Source: Pseudomonadota bacterium
Lineage (GTDB): Bacteria > Myxococcota_A > Bradymonadia > Bradymonadales > GCA-2716585
Reading direction: 5' to 3'
Assembly (NCBI GenBank): GCA_005804885.1
Contig: SYOX01000098.1
Coordinates: 1 to 37,774, forward strand
Length of the DNA stretch: 37,774 bases
This document shows, piece after piece, positions 7,818 through 16,583 of this stretch (position 1 is its first letter; each line of letters starts with the position of its first letter). Under the pieces are notes generated by a model. The model saw only the letters and a list, made by a program, of their open reading frames with translations. It made no database searches and was not told where the DNA came from. Position numbers and translations under genes: made by a program.

Positions 7818-9254
7818 TCAGCGGCAGGTCTGGCCGCGGCTCTGGCCGGAGGGGCAGCCGCCGGCCTCGGCTTGATCGCGGGTGCAGATCTGACGGCAGC
7901 CGCGGCTGCCGTGCTCGCGGACCTGGCAGCCGCCGTTGGCCCAGACGATGTCGGCGACCTCCCAGAACTCGGTCTGGGGTCCGCCGAAGGTGTCGTTGGC
8001 GCGCAGCACGACCGGCTCGAACTCGCGGACGGCGGCGCCGCAGAAGACGCGGACGGTGACGGTGCTGTCGCCGAAGCCGTCGTCGTCCCAGTAGTGGATG
8101 CCGAGGCGGTAGGTGCCGTCCCTGGGGCTCTTGACGTTGACGTTCTCGGGGCCATTGCCCTGGACGTCGTCGAGATCAAGGCGAGGATCGTCGTCGTTCA
8201 TGGGGGGAAACCAGGTGACCTTGCCGGGGATGGGGATGCTGTTGTCGTTGAAGCCGGCGATGAGCTCTCGGCAGGCGGCCTCTTCGAGGAAGGGGTCGGA
8301 TTCGAAGACGTCGCAGACGCGGCAGTTGGCGTAGAAGCAGTCGTCGCCGTCGTCGTCGCTGTCGAACCACTGGCCGTCGGGCGAGCGCAGCAGGTGGGTG
8401 TCAACGTCGGAGGCGTCGCCGACGGCGCCGATGTTCCAGGTCACCTCGACGCGCAGATCATCCTCGGAGGTGGTCGTCAGGGTCGTGGTGCAGCGCCCGA
8501 CGCCGCCGTGGGAGTCGGCGACCTCGAGCTGGAGGATGTAGGTCCCCTGGGCGTCGGCGAAGATCCCGGCGCTGAGGCCGCTGGGTGGGACGGGGGTGCT
8601 GGTGGAGCCCAGCGGTTTTTCGAGGATGGACCAGGAGGCCCGGGCCATGGGGTCGCCGTCGGGGTCCTCGTAGCCGCCCTGGAAGTCGTAATTGGCCAGC
8701 GGCGGCCCGCTCTGATCGGAGGGGCAGGTGGCGACGGGGGGGCGGTTGTCGCAGCCCAGGCCCTCGTCGACCTGCCCGTCGCAGTTGTTGTCCTGCCCGT
8801 CGCAGACCTCCTCCGCCGGCAGCACCTCGCCGACGCACTCGCCGTAGAACTCGCGCTCGCAGCTCTGGACGCCGGCGCGGCAGGAGGCGCTGGAGAAGGT
8901 CAGGTCCGCGGGGTGGCCGCTGTAGCACGCCTTCTGGGACTCGGTGCAGGTGCAGCCCTCGTCGACGGTGCCGTCGCAGTCGTTGTCGAAGCCGTCGTCG
9001 CAGATCTCGGCGGCGCCGGGGTCGCAGAAGGGCTCGTCGCGCGGCGGCGTCGGCTCGCCGGGGTCTCCAGGGTCGCCAGGATCTCCAGGATCGCCGGGAT
9101 CGTTGGGATCATCGGCCCGGCCAGGATCGCCGGGGCCGAAGCCCTCGGGCTGTGGCTCCGGGAGCCCCCCTGTCGGGAGGACGTCGGCGCAGGCCGCCGA
9201 CAAAAGCAGGATCATGGCCAGCGCGATCCGGGCGGCGGGGGTCTGTGGGGTCAT
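7818..9254 (-). CDS. MopE-like lipoprotein with metal-binding motifs
   Basis: 478 residues from the ATG at 9254, chosen because a signal peptide with a lipobox-like LSAAC follows at once. The frame continues 12 codons upstream without better support. A Pro/Gly/Asp spacer (GDPGDPGDP repeats) follows. Then come two MopE-type Asp-rich motifs, ICDDGFDNDCDGTVDEGC and VCDGQDNNCDGQVDEG, a motif class known from surface proteins of Deltaproteobacteria/Myxococcota and methanotrophs. A PKD/Ig-like region (YEDPDGDPMARASW...) and a large beta-rich C-terminal domain with many Cys complete it. Probably a cell-surface protein. Its 3' end abuts the transposable unit's 18-bp array. Metal identity and function are unknown. 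Confidence 0.82.
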   Translation of the reverse strand: MTPQTPAARIALAMILLLSAACADVLPTGGLPEPQPEGFGPGDPGRADDPNDPGDPGDPGDPGDPGEPTPPRDEPFCDPGAAEICDDGFDNDCDGTVDEGCTCTESQKACYSGHPADLTFSSASCRAGVQSCEREFYGECVGEVLPAEEVCDGQDNNCDGQVDEGLGCDNRPPVATCPSDQSGPPLANYDFQGGYEDPDGDPMARASWSILEKPLGSTSTPVPPSGLSAGIFADAQGTYILQLEVADSHGGVGRCTTTLTTTSEDDLRVEVTWNIGAVGDASDVDTHLLRSPDGQWFDSDDDGDDCFYANCRVCDVFESDPFLEEAACRELIAGFNDNSIPIPGKVTWFPPMNDDDPRLDLDDVQGNGPENVNVKSPRDGTYRLGIHYWDDDGFGDSTVTVRVFCGAAVREFEPVVLRANDTFGGPQTEFWEVADIVWANGGCQVREHGSRGCRQICTRDQAEAGGCPSGQSRGQTCR

Positions 9255-9324
9255 GTCGGCTCCTGTGTTCCCTGGCGGGTCGGCACACACCCGCCTGCAT
9301 CAGAGCAACATGCAGGCCACCTCG

Positions 9325-9355
9325 GCGCCTGCGACCTGAAGCGCGTCGCAGGCGC
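9325..9355 (+). repeat. Hairpin with 11-bp perfect stem
   Basis: GCGCCTGCGAC (9325-9335) and its exact reverse complement GTCGCAGGCGC (9345-9355), separated by 9 nt. No T-run follows, so it is not a typical intrinsic terminator. It contains the CTGCGAC core seen in the second hairpin of the mobile elements and may be a relic of one. Confidence 0.7.
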
Positions 9356-9377
9356 GGGTGCGCTCAAATGATAAGGG

Positions 9378-9406
9378 CCAAGGTGTGACATCATGTCGCA
9401 CCTTGG
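9378..9406 (+). promoter_or_regulatory. 29-bp near-perfect dyad, operator candidate
   Basis: Arms CCAAGGTGTGACAT and ATGTCGCACCTTGG around a single C, with one mismatch in 14 bp. It sits between two divergent genes (starts at 9254 and ~9894). The size and symmetry suit binding of a dimeric regulator, but no regulator gene is adjacent. Operator function is inference. Confidence 0.45.
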
Positions 9407-9492
9407 GTGGGTCTGGAGAGGGAGTGTGCCGCGGATGCCTCATCGCAGGTTGGGTCGTCGAAGGTTTGAGGCCGCCCCACGATCGTCGAGCG

Positions 9493-9775
9493 CCCCACGC
9501 TCCTCGCACCGCCCCCGTTGGGGACGGGCTCGTCGGGTGGGGCTTGGATGCGCGGGGGGGCTGCGCCCGTTGGGCGCAGGCCAGCGGACGGCCAACAGCG
9601 GATCGCGGGGGAGGATCAGCGCGTCGAAGTGTGCCTGTGGATTGGAGTTTTTGCTCCCCCTGGTGTCGATCTGGGTCGCGCGCGGGCCTGCGACCGAGAG
9701 GGCGCAGCCCACCCGCGCATCCAAGCCCCACCCGACGAGCCCGTCCCCAACGGGGGCGGTGCGAGGAGCGTGGGG
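9493..9775 (+). mobile_element. Non-autonomous (gene-less) copy of the Y1-associated element, copy 2
   Basis: 283 bp. The left end has the CCCCAC...GTGGGG hairpin and then CTGCGCCC-GTT-GGGCGCAG; the right end is the inverted pair CTGCGACC-GAGA-GGGCGCAG plus the long hairpin ending in GTGGGG. The ~110-bp middle has no gene. The CTGCGCCC/GGGCGCAG stem differs from the CTGCGACC/GGTCGCAG of the autonomous copy by a compensatory pair, so pairing is conserved. It resembles a BIME or PATE-type miniature element mobilised in trans. Confidence 0.75.
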
Positions 9776-9818
9776 CGATCGTGGAGCGTGGGGCGATCGT
9801 GGAGCGTGGGGCGATCCT
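9765..9818 (+). repeat. 18-bp tandem repeat, 3 units, at right end of copy 2
   Basis: Three near-identical units of GGAGCGTGGGGCGATCGT. The first overlaps the last 11 bp of the element, as at the other copies. Confidence 0.8.
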
Positions 9819-9893
9819 CGGGCTTGCGCGGCGCGTCGGAAAGCGTGTTTGATGTGCGTGTGTGCATCGGTCATGTGGGGAGAGGAGGCGGTG

Positions 9894-10820
9894 GTGCAGG
9901 GCGCTGAGGCAGGTGAGGGTCCTTCGGAGGCCGCGCGGGCTCGGGCGTTGGAGCGTCGCGGTCGTCGGGTGGCGCGGGAGGCCTGGATCCAGGCGCGGCT
10001 GGGGTCGCACGGCGCGGCGGCGGGGTTGTCGGCGTCCGCGCTCTCGATCCTGGGTCGGGCGCAGGCGGCGTGGGCGGGGATCGGGCAGGAGGGCAGGGCG
10101 TCGAAGGTCGGCCGCGCGGCCGAGGCGCACCGCGCCTCGATGGTCAAGAGCGAGGCGGTCGCGGCTCAAGGGCGCTGGCGGCGTTGGGGCCGAGGGGCGG
10201 CGCGCGCGGTGCCCTTGTTGGTCATCCAGGCGCTCTGGATCGACGCCGCGGTCGAGACGTGGCCCGCGCCCTCATCGGCGGGCGGGTGGTTGGCGCTGGG
10301 GGCCGGCGTGTCGCTGGCGGCGTCGATTGGGGGGCTGCGTCGAGGTTGGCGGCCAGAGACGCTGGCGGGGTTGTCGGCGGCGGGGTTGATGGCGGGGTTG
10401 CTGGCTTCCTTCGTGGCCGCCCCGACTCTGGGCGCGGGGGGGGCCTCGGCGGCGGGGATGGAGCCGGCGCAAGTGGCGCACGCGGCGCACCTGGCGGGGT
10501 TGTCGCTGCCGGTCCTCTACGGGCTGCGCTGGTGGCCGGCGTGGCTGTGGGGGCCGCTGCTGGTCCTGGCGATCTGGTGCGGGCTGCCCTTCGGGCTGGG
10601 GCTCTACGAGGGCCTCCCGATTGAGGATCTGCCGCTCCAGGTGGCCTTCTGGTCGAGGTGGCCTTGGTGGGGGCAGCCGCTGGCGGGGATGGTCTTCTTC
10701 TTTGCGCCTCTGGCGCTCCTGCTCGTGCTTGGGACGACGGCGTGGCATGTGCTGGCCGGCGCTCGGGTTCCGGAGGCCGGGGATTCTGGCGCGCCGGGCC
10801 GGGGGGAGGGAGAGCCGTGA
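9894..10820 (+). CDS. Polytopic membrane protein of unknown function
   Basis: About 308 residues if the GTG at 9894 is the start. A strong GGAGAGGAGG lies 6 nt upstream of it; ATG codons at 9852 and 9873 are alternatives. The N-terminal ~100 residues are Arg/Ala-rich and cytoplasmic-looking. About six hydrophobic helices follow, the last near FFFAPLALLLVLGTTAWHVLAG. No family is recognised. The stop overlaps the GTG of the next gene (GTGA), so it is the first gene of a probable operon with the VWA protein and may act with it at the membrane. Confidence 0.7.
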   Translation: MQGAEAGEGPSEAARARALERRGRRVAREAWIQARLGSHGAAAGLSASALSILGRAQAAWAGIGQEGRASKVGRAAEAHRASMVKSEAVAAQGRWRRWGRGAARAVPLLVIQALWIDAAVETWPAPSSAGGWLALGAGVSLAASIGGLRRGWRPETLAGLSAAGLMAGLLASFVAAPTLGAGGASAAGMEPAQVAHAAHLAGLSLPVLYGLRWWPAWLWGPLLVLAIWCGLPFGLGLYEGLPIEDLPLQVAFWSRWPWWGQPLAGMVFFFAPLALLLVLGTTAWHVLAGARVPEAGDSGAPGRGEGEP

Positions 10821-13393
10821 GCGAGGAGGCGCGGCCGAGGCCGGTGGGGCGGATCGAGCGCGCGCTGGCGGGGCTGTCGGTGGTCGTCATCGTGGCGCTG
10901 GTGGGGCTCTTCGGGCTGCGGGTGCTGCGGATCAACTACGTGGAGACGCCGGCGGATCGGTGGTGCCCGCCTGCGGAGGTGGTCGGGCGGACCACGGCCA
11001 TCCTGCCTGACGGCGCCGCCGTGACGGTGCAAACGCGGGGCTATGAGGCGCTGGGGGAGGCCGAGCGGGCGATGCGGTCGCCGGTGCGCCTGCGGGTGCG
11101 GGGCTTTCGGCCCGAGGCGCCCGGCGGCCAGACGCGCTTGTGGGTCAACGCGATCGACAAGGACGGCCGCAGCGTGCGCCACCTCAAGCAGAGCGACTTC
11201 GAGGTGATCGAGGGGGAGCGGCCCGTGCCCCGCTTCGCCTTCACCAAGGCGACCGGGGAGGAGCCGCCCTCCTTCGCGCCGCCCTTCATCTGGGTCGCCA
11301 ACTCGGACGAGCACACCGTTTCGAAGCTCTCGACGCGGACGGGCGAGGAGTCTGGCCGGTACAAGGTGGGCAAGAACCCGTCGCGGACGAGCGTGGATCT
11401 GGACGGCAATGTCCTGGTCGCCAGCCGGGACAGCCACGAGGTGACGAAGATCCAGGCGGTCGGGTGTCAGGGGCAGGCGTGCGTGCTGTGGACGAGGCCG
11501 ACCTGCATCGGGGCGCGGGGGCTGGCGGTGGACGCGGACAACAGGGTGTGGGTCGGCGGCGGCAGCCTGAACCCGCTGACGCCGGAGCTGGGCTGTTTGC
11601 AGATGCTCGACGGCGACACCGGGGCGTTGATCCTGGAGCACCAGGACCTCACGGCGCTCGTCTACGGGCTGGCGATCGATCAGGAGGGGACGCTGTGGGC
11701 GGTGCAGCAGGCGAACAACCGGCTCGTGAAGATCTCCCGCGCCGGTCGGATCAAGGCCGAGTACCGCCCGCCAGAGCCGGCCTCGCTCTACGGGTTGGCG
11801 GTGGATCGGGGCGGCCGGATCTGGGTGAGCAACTTCACGCTGGGGGACGTGCTGCGCTTTGATCCTGGCGCGGAGCGCTGGGATCGCTTCGGGTCGCCGA
11901 TGAAGCCGACGGGGCGCGGCGTGGCGGCCGACGTGGCCGGCAATGTGTGGGTGGCCAGCTCGAGCCCGGCGCTGGTGTCGCGCTTCGAGGCCGAGAGCGG
12001 CCGCTGGGTGGCCGACTACGATCCGCAGGGGGTCGAGCCGATCGGGATCGCCATCGACGCGGATCAGCTCGTCTGGGTGGTCAACCAGAAGAGCGACCGG
12101 GCCTCGAAGCTCGATCCGGCGACCGGCGAGGTGGTCGGCGTCTACCCGGTGGGCCGCTCGCCCTACACCTACAGCGACATGACCGGCTACGCGCTGAACA
12201 ACTTCGTGGCCACGCGCGGGCTCTACACCTTGAGCTACCACAAGGTCCCCTTCAAGCTGCGGATCTCGGCGCCGGACGAGGGCGCGACGCTCGCGGCGGT
12301 CGGGCTGGAGCCGACGGCGCTGCGGATCGCGCTGGAGCGCTTTGACCCCGGCGACCCGCTGGTGCGGGTGCAGTGGTCGGTCGACGGCCAGGGGGTCGGC
12401 GTGGTTCGGGCGTCGCCCTTCACTTTGATGTGGAGTTACAAGGAGTTATCGGAGGGTTGGCACACGATCAAGGTCAGCGGGGTGAGCGCCGCAGGCTTTG
12501 AGGACGAGGATCAGATCCGGGTGCGGGCGATCCGGACCTTCGGCGCGGTGAGGCTGGAGGTGGTGCGCGGCGGGGCGGTCGTGTCGTCGTTGCCGCGGGC
12601 GATCGAGCTGGTGATCGACAGCTCGGGGTCGATGTGGGGGGCGGTGGACGGCCAGCGCAAGATCGACGTGGCCAAGGCGGCGGTCGTGGGGCTGCTCGAC
12701 GCGCTGCCGGAGGGTACGACGGTGGCCTTGCGGGCCTACGGTCACCGCAGCAACAAGTGCACGGACACGGAGCTGCTCGTCGGTCCGGGGCCGCGGGATC
12801 GCGCCGCGCTCAAGGAGGCGACCCTGGGGCTCAAGCCGCGAGGTCGGACGCCCATCGCCCACGCTCTGGAGGCGGCGGCGGCGGATCTGTCGGCGATCCG
12901 GGATGAGGGGCTCGGCGAGCGGGTCATCGTGCTGGTGACCGACGGGATCGAGACATGCCAGGGTGATCCCTGCGCGGTGGCGAGGCGGCTTGGAGGGGGG
13001 CCTGTGGGGTTGCGGGCCAACGTGATCGGCTTCGGGCTCGACGCGGGGGTCGATCGCGCCTCGCTCAAGTGTGTCGCCGAGGAGACCGGCGGGATCTACG
13101 CCGACGCGGCCGACGCGCGTGCGCTGGAGCGGGAGCTGGAGCGGGCCATCCGGTTGACTTGGGACATCGTCGACGCCTCGGGCGCGGTCGCCCAGGTCGG
13201 GACGCTCGAAGAGCCCAGGGCGGTGCTGCCGGTCGGCCGCTACCGCGTCCGCCTGGGCTCAAGGCCCGGCGGCCGGGTGTTGGAGTCGGCGCTCTTCGAT
13301 CTGCCCAGCGGCGCCGAGGTGATCGTCCGCGTCAACCTCGACGGCCCCGGTCCTCCGGCGGTCGAGGTCCTCGGCGCCCCTGCGGCGCCCTGA
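10817..13393 (+). CDS. Membrane-anchored beta-propeller / Ig-like / von Willebrand A protein
   Basis: 858 residues from the GTG at 10817, preceded by GGAGGGAG. One N-terminal TM helix (21-38) puts the rest outside the cytoplasm. Residues ~105-145 resemble the domain that precedes VWA-related modules (VNAIDKDGRSVRHLKQSDFEV). An NHL/Vgb-like beta-propeller covers ~155-470, with repeats such as GLAVDxxGRIWV. An Ig-like domain spans ~480-575. The VWA domain (~595-780) has a complete MIDAS: D601-x-S603-x-S605, Thr678 and Asp709 in VTDG. A short beta domain ends the protein. The intact MIDAS predicts divalent-cation-dependent ligand binding. The biological role is unknown; co-translation with the membrane protein upstream suggests a surface complex. 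Confidence 0.85.
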   Translation: MSEEARPRPVGRIERALAGLSVVVIVALVGLFGLRVLRINYVETPADRWCPPAEVVGRTTAILPDGAAVTVQTRGYEALGEAERAMRSPVRLRVRGFRPEAPGGQTRLWVNAIDKDGRSVRHLKQSDFEVIEGERPVPRFAFTKATGEEPPSFAPPFIWVANSDEHTVSKLSTRTGEESGRYKVGKNPSRTSVDLDGNVLVASRDSHEVTKIQAVGCQGQACVLWTRPTCIGARGLAVDADNRVWVGGGSLNPLTPELGCLQMLDGDTGALILEHQDLTALVYGLAIDQEGTLWAVQQANNRLVKISRAGRIKAEYRPPEPASLYGLAVDRGGRIWVSNFTLGDVLRFDPGAERWDRFGSPMKPTGRGVAADVAGNVWVASSSPALVSRFEAESGRWVADYDPQGVEPIGIAIDADQLVWVVNQKSDRASKLDPATGEVVGVYPVGRSPYTYSDMTGYALNNFVATRGLYTLSYHKVPFKLRISAPDEGATLAAVGLEPTALRIALERFDPGDPLVRVQWSVDGQGVGVVRASPFTLMWSYKELSEGWHTIKVSGVSAAGFEDEDQIRVRAIRTFGAVRLEVVRGGAVVSSLPRAIELVIDSSGSMWGAVDGQRKIDVAKAAVVGLLDALPEGTTVALRAYGHRSNKCTDTELLVGPGPRDRAALKEATLGLKPRGRTPIAHALEAAAADLSAIRDEGLGERVIVLVTDGIETCQGDPCAVARRLGGGPVGLRANVIGFGLDAGVDRASLKCVAEETGGIYADAADARALERELERAIRLTWDIVDASGAVAQVGTLEEPRAVLPVGRYRVRLGSRPGGRVLESALFDLPSGAEVIVRVNLDGPGPPAVEVLGAPAAP

Positions 13394-13470
13394 CGGACCC
13401 TGCGTCTGACGGGCCTGGCGCCTGCCCGGCGCATTGCCAGCGGCGGCGGCCTCGGATAAGCTCAGGCGCG

Positions 13471-14640
13471 ATGAATCCAAGGACAGTCCCTCGATTTCTG
13501 GGTGCGGTGGTCGCGGCGTCGGTGGCGCTTTGCGGGTTTCTCGCGCCCGCGCTGGCGCACAACGGCCCCATCGGCTCGCTGGTGGCCCACGTCAAGCCGG
13601 AGGGGCAGATCGATCTCCTGATCGATCTGGACGGGGTCGAGGCCGGCGAGGCGCTGCGCCTGGATCGCGACGGCAACAACATTGCGGACCCGCAGGAGAT
13701 CGCCGAGGGCCAGCCGGTGATCCTGGCGGCGATCCGGGATCGCCTGGTCACGACCAAGGAGGGGGTGCCCTGCCCGGTCGAGCGGGTGGAGCGCTTTCAG
13801 GTCGCCGGAGGCCGCGTGCGCGTCCTGCAGGTGCGGACCTGCCCGGCCGGCGGCGGGGTCGTGCGCTTCGAGCACCGGCTCTTCACGGATCAAGCCGGCC
13901 GCCACCAGCACCTGGGGCGGATTCAGAGCGGCGATGAGGTCTACACCCACCTCTTTACGCGCGACATGCCGACCTTCTCGGTCGTGATCCCCGCCGACGA
14001 GCCCGCCGACGGTGGCGCTTCAGGGGAGGTCGCGGCGGCGGGCGACGCCCCGGACGGCTCAGGCTGGTCGCTCTTCGTCGCGTTCATCGGTCAGGGCCTG
14101 TGGCATGTCTTGAGCGGCCTCGACCATGTGCTCTTCGTCTTGTCGTTGATGATCGTGGTCCATCGGGCCTCGCGCCTGGCGCTGCTCTTGACCGGGTTCA
14201 CGGTGGCGCACAGCCTGACGCTGGCGCTCGGGGCGCTGGAGTGGGTCGCGCCGCCCTCGCAGCTCGTCGAGTCGGCCATCGCGCTCTCCGTGCTCTACGT
14301 GGCGGTCGAGAACATCGCCCTCAAGGAGGAGCCTCGCCACAGGCCCGCGCTGACGCTGGCCTTTGGCCTGCTCCACGGCCTGGGCTTCAGCGGCGCGCTG
14401 ACCGGGCTGGGCCTGTCCACCTCGACGGGGCTGGTGCCCGCGCTGCTGGGCTTCAACCTCGGGGTGGGGGTCGGGCAGCTCTGCCTCGTGGCGCCGCTCT
14501 TCCCGCTCGTGCTGTGGCTGCGTCGGGACGAGGCGAGGCACCGGAGGGTCGTGGTGGCCTTCAGCGCGGCGGTGGCGGCGGTGGCGGTGATCTGGTTTGC
14601 CCAGCGCGCGCTGGGCTTGTCGTTGGGGTGGGGGGGATGA
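13471..14640 (+). CDS. HupE/UreJ-family membrane protein
   Basis: 389 residues. A signal peptide (to about APALAHN, residue 28) is followed by an extracytoplasmic domain of ~170 residues and then a C-terminal membrane domain of about six helices. The membrane part carries the conserved His motifs of the HupE/UreJ_2 group: GLWHVLSGLDHVLFVLS, FTVAHSLTLALG, VENI and FGLLHGLGFSGAL. HupE/UreJ proteins are linked to nickel or cobalt uptake, but many Myxococcota members lie outside hydrogenase or urease loci, as here, so the substrate is uncertain. It lies 77 bp after the VWA gene and its stop overlaps the next start (ATGA). Confidence 0.85.
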   Translation: MNPRTVPRFLGAVVAASVALCGFLAPALAHNGPIGSLVAHVKPEGQIDLLIDLDGVEAGEALRLDRDGNNIADPQEIAEGQPVILAAIRDRLVTTKEGVPCPVERVERFQVAGGRVRVLQVRTCPAGGGVVRFEHRLFTDQAGRHQHLGRIQSGDEVYTHLFTRDMPTFSVVIPADEPADGGASGEVAAAGDAPDGSGWSLFVAFIGQGLWHVLSGLDHVLFVLSLMIVVHRASRLALLLTGFTVAHSLTLALGALEWVAPPSQLVESAIALSVLYVAVENIALKEEPRHRPALTLAFGLLHGLGFSGALTGLGLSTSTGLVPALLGFNLGVGVGQLCLVAPLFPLVLWLRRDEARHRRVVVAFSAAVAAVAVIWFAQRALGLSLGWGG

Positions 14641-16583
14641 ACATGAGGCTCCGCTCCTGGGTGTGGCTGGGGTGCATGTCCCTTGCGTTGTCGTTGTGGT
14701 CGTCGAGCGCGGCGGGCCAGGGCGCGGAGCGCGAAGACGAGGACGCGCAGATCGCGCGCGACCTTGAGCGCTTCGGCCCCGAGGCCGTCGAGCTCTTCAA
14801 GGAGGTGCGCGCGGCCCGCCGCGTGCGCGACGACGCCGAGACGGAGCGATTCTTGATCCTGGTCCGCGCCCACGCCCGCGGCTACGCGCCGATCACGCGG
14901 CGGCTGTGCCTGACCGAGTCCAGGCTCTACAACCGGGACGAGGCCATCCGGCTGTGCAAGGAGGCCATCGCCGAGGGGGGCACGTCCAAGGACCACGCCG
15001 CGCTGGCCTTCGCCTACCTGGAAGACGAGCAGGACATGGGGGACTCCTCGGCCGAGGACCTGCCCCTGGCCAGGGCCAGCGCCCTCAAGGCCGTCGAGCT
15101 GTCCCCCGACGAGCCCGAGGGCTACCTGATCCTTTGCACCATCGCCACGCGCCTCCGGTCCGCCGAGGAGCTCAAGGTCTGCTCCGACGCGCTGCTGAGG
15201 ACCGCGCCGGACAAGATCAGCACCCACATGTTCGTCGCCCGGATGGGCATGATCGAGGGCGACCTCGACGGCGCCAAGGCCGCCCTGGACCGCGCGCGCG
15301 AGCTCGGGCTCAAGGACGACATCTACCTCGTCTTCAACGCCGACATCAGCGCCCAGCGCCCCTTCTGGTTCTGGTGGTACCGCCAGGTCCTCGTCGCGAT
15401 CGTGCTCTTGATCGCGGGCATGGCCCTGTTGACCTTCCTCGGCCAGCGCGCCAGCCGCGGCGCGCTGGCCGAGGCCCACGCCCTCATCGATCAGGGCGCC
15501 GCGCCCGGCCTCCTCAAGCGCCAGCGGAGCCACCAGCGCATCCTGTGGGCGGCCTGCTTCTGGTTCGTGCTCACCGGCGCGCTGGCCGCGCTGCTCGTCG
15601 TCGGGGCCGTCGCGGTGCTGTGCTACGGCCTCGTCGACGCCCGCGTCGTCACCGAGGCGCAGGGCTGGGCGCTCGCCGCGGGGATCGGGCTCGTCATGCT
15701 CGCGCTCGCCCGACACGCCCTGCGCCCCATCCGCCCGCCCGCCCCCGGCCCGCCGCTGGATCTGGAGGCCCACCCGCGCCTGCGCGACCTCATCCTCAAC
15801 GCGGCCCTCTTGACGGGCAACTCGCCTCCCGACGAGGTCTGTCTGCACCCGCTGGCCGAGACGACCCTCGTCGACATCGGCTCGATGACGGCCCTGCTCG
15901 AGCGCCCGACCTCGCGCTGCCTCGTCCTCGGCGTCGGCGGCCTCGATGGCCTCTCGACCGAGGCCCTCCGCGCGCTCATCGCGCGCGAGCTCAGCGCCTC
16001 GTCGGGTCACCCCGACGCTCCGCCCGCCCTGGGGCGCTCCTTGCGCCGCGCCATCGCCCGCACTCTGGCCGAACACCGTCGGGTCGGCGTCGACCGCGCC
16101 ACGAACCCCCGCCACCTCACCCTCCAGGCCTTCCATCGGGCCTTCTCGATCATGGCCGAGGGCGCCGAGGTCCTCCAGGGCCTCCTGGCCGACCGCCGCG
16201 CCGCCCACCTCTGCGGCGCCTCCGCCCTCTCGCTGGCCCTGCGACACACCCAGGCCCGCCAGCGCCTCCTGCTCGATCACCTGCGCCTCCTTCGTCAGCG
16301 ACCCCCAGGCGAGCCCAAGCCCAGCAATGTCTACGCTGGACTGGGCGACGCCTCGCCCTGTGATCCCGCCGCCGTTTCCGGCGCCGATCCCCTGGCCCTT
16401 GACCCCACGGCGCCGCTCCCGATCGATCCGCTCAACCCCCTCTCGACGGAAGCTCGCCTCGCGCATCTCGGCGGGATCGTTGTGGAATCGATTGCTTCCG
16501 CCGTGGAAGGGGAGTGCTGGGGGCTCTTTGGAGATCGAGGCGCGATAGAGCGCGAGATGACCTTGAGGCTCCTGGAGGGTTGA
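14637..16583 (+). CDS. TPR protein fused to degenerate M48-peptidase-like membrane domain
   Basis: 648 residues. A signal or anchor segment lies at 8-27 and TPR-like helices at ~60-230 (CLTESRLYNRDEAIRLCKEAI). TM helices at ~250-268, ~303-331 and ~345-362 follow. The region CLVLGVGGLDGLSTEALRALIARELSASS (from ~428) matches the pattern of M48 zinc peptidases around their HEXXH helix, but the HELxH residues are replaced (IARELSA), so the zinc site is absent. It is probably a pseudoenzyme. The start overlaps the HupE-like stop (ATGA), with an alternative ATG 6 nt downstream. Operon position implies a role with the VWA/HupE proteins. Confidence 0.75.
   Translation: MNMRLRSWVWLGCMSLALSLWSSSAAGQGAEREDEDAQIARDLERFGPEAVELFKEVRAARRVRDDAETERFLILVRAHARGYAPITRRLCLTESRLYNRDEAIRLCKEAIAEGGTSKDHAALAFAYLEDEQDMGDSSAEDLPLARASALKAVELSPDEPEGYLILCTIATRLRSAEELKVCSDALLRTAPDKISTHMFVARMGMIEGDLDGAKAALDRARELGLKDDIYLVFNADISAQRPFWFWWYRQVLVAIVLLIAGMALLTFLGQRASRGALAEAHALIDQGAAPGLLKRQRSHQRILWAACFWFVLTGALAALLVVGAVAVLCYGLVDARVVTEAQGWALAAGIGLVMLALARHALRPIRPPAPGPPLDLEAHPRLRDLILNAALLTGNSPPDEVCLHPLAETTLVDIGSMTALLERPTSRCLVLGVGGLDGLSTEALRALIARELSASSGHPDAPPALGRSLRRAIARTLAEHRRVGVDRATNPRHLTLQAFHRAFSIMAEGAEVLQGLLADRRAAHLCGASALSLALRHTQARQRLLLDHLRLLRQRPPGEPKPSNVYAGLGDASPCDPAAVSGADPLALDPTAPLPIDPLNPLSTEARLAHLGGIVVESIASAVEGECWGLFGDRGAIEREMTLRLLEG

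Larger units (their letters stand above)
9255..9893 (+). other. Gene-less 639-bp region between divergent genes
   Basis: No supported coding sequence. It holds a perfect 11-bp-stem hairpin, a 29-bp near-perfect dyad, a gene-less copy of the Y1-associated element and three 18-bp tandem units, each listed separately. Promoters for the lipoprotein (leftward) and the membrane-protein operon (rightward) should lie here. Confidence 0.7.

Noticed and set aside
7740..9371. 543-residue plus-strand frame opposite the MopE-like gene
   Set aside because: Val/Gly/Ala/Asp-rich shadow without motifs. The minus strand has a signal peptide and MopE motifs.
13471..14640. Nickel/hydrogenase accessory role
   Set aside because: Family resemblance only. 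No hydrogenase, urease or nickel genes are in the window.
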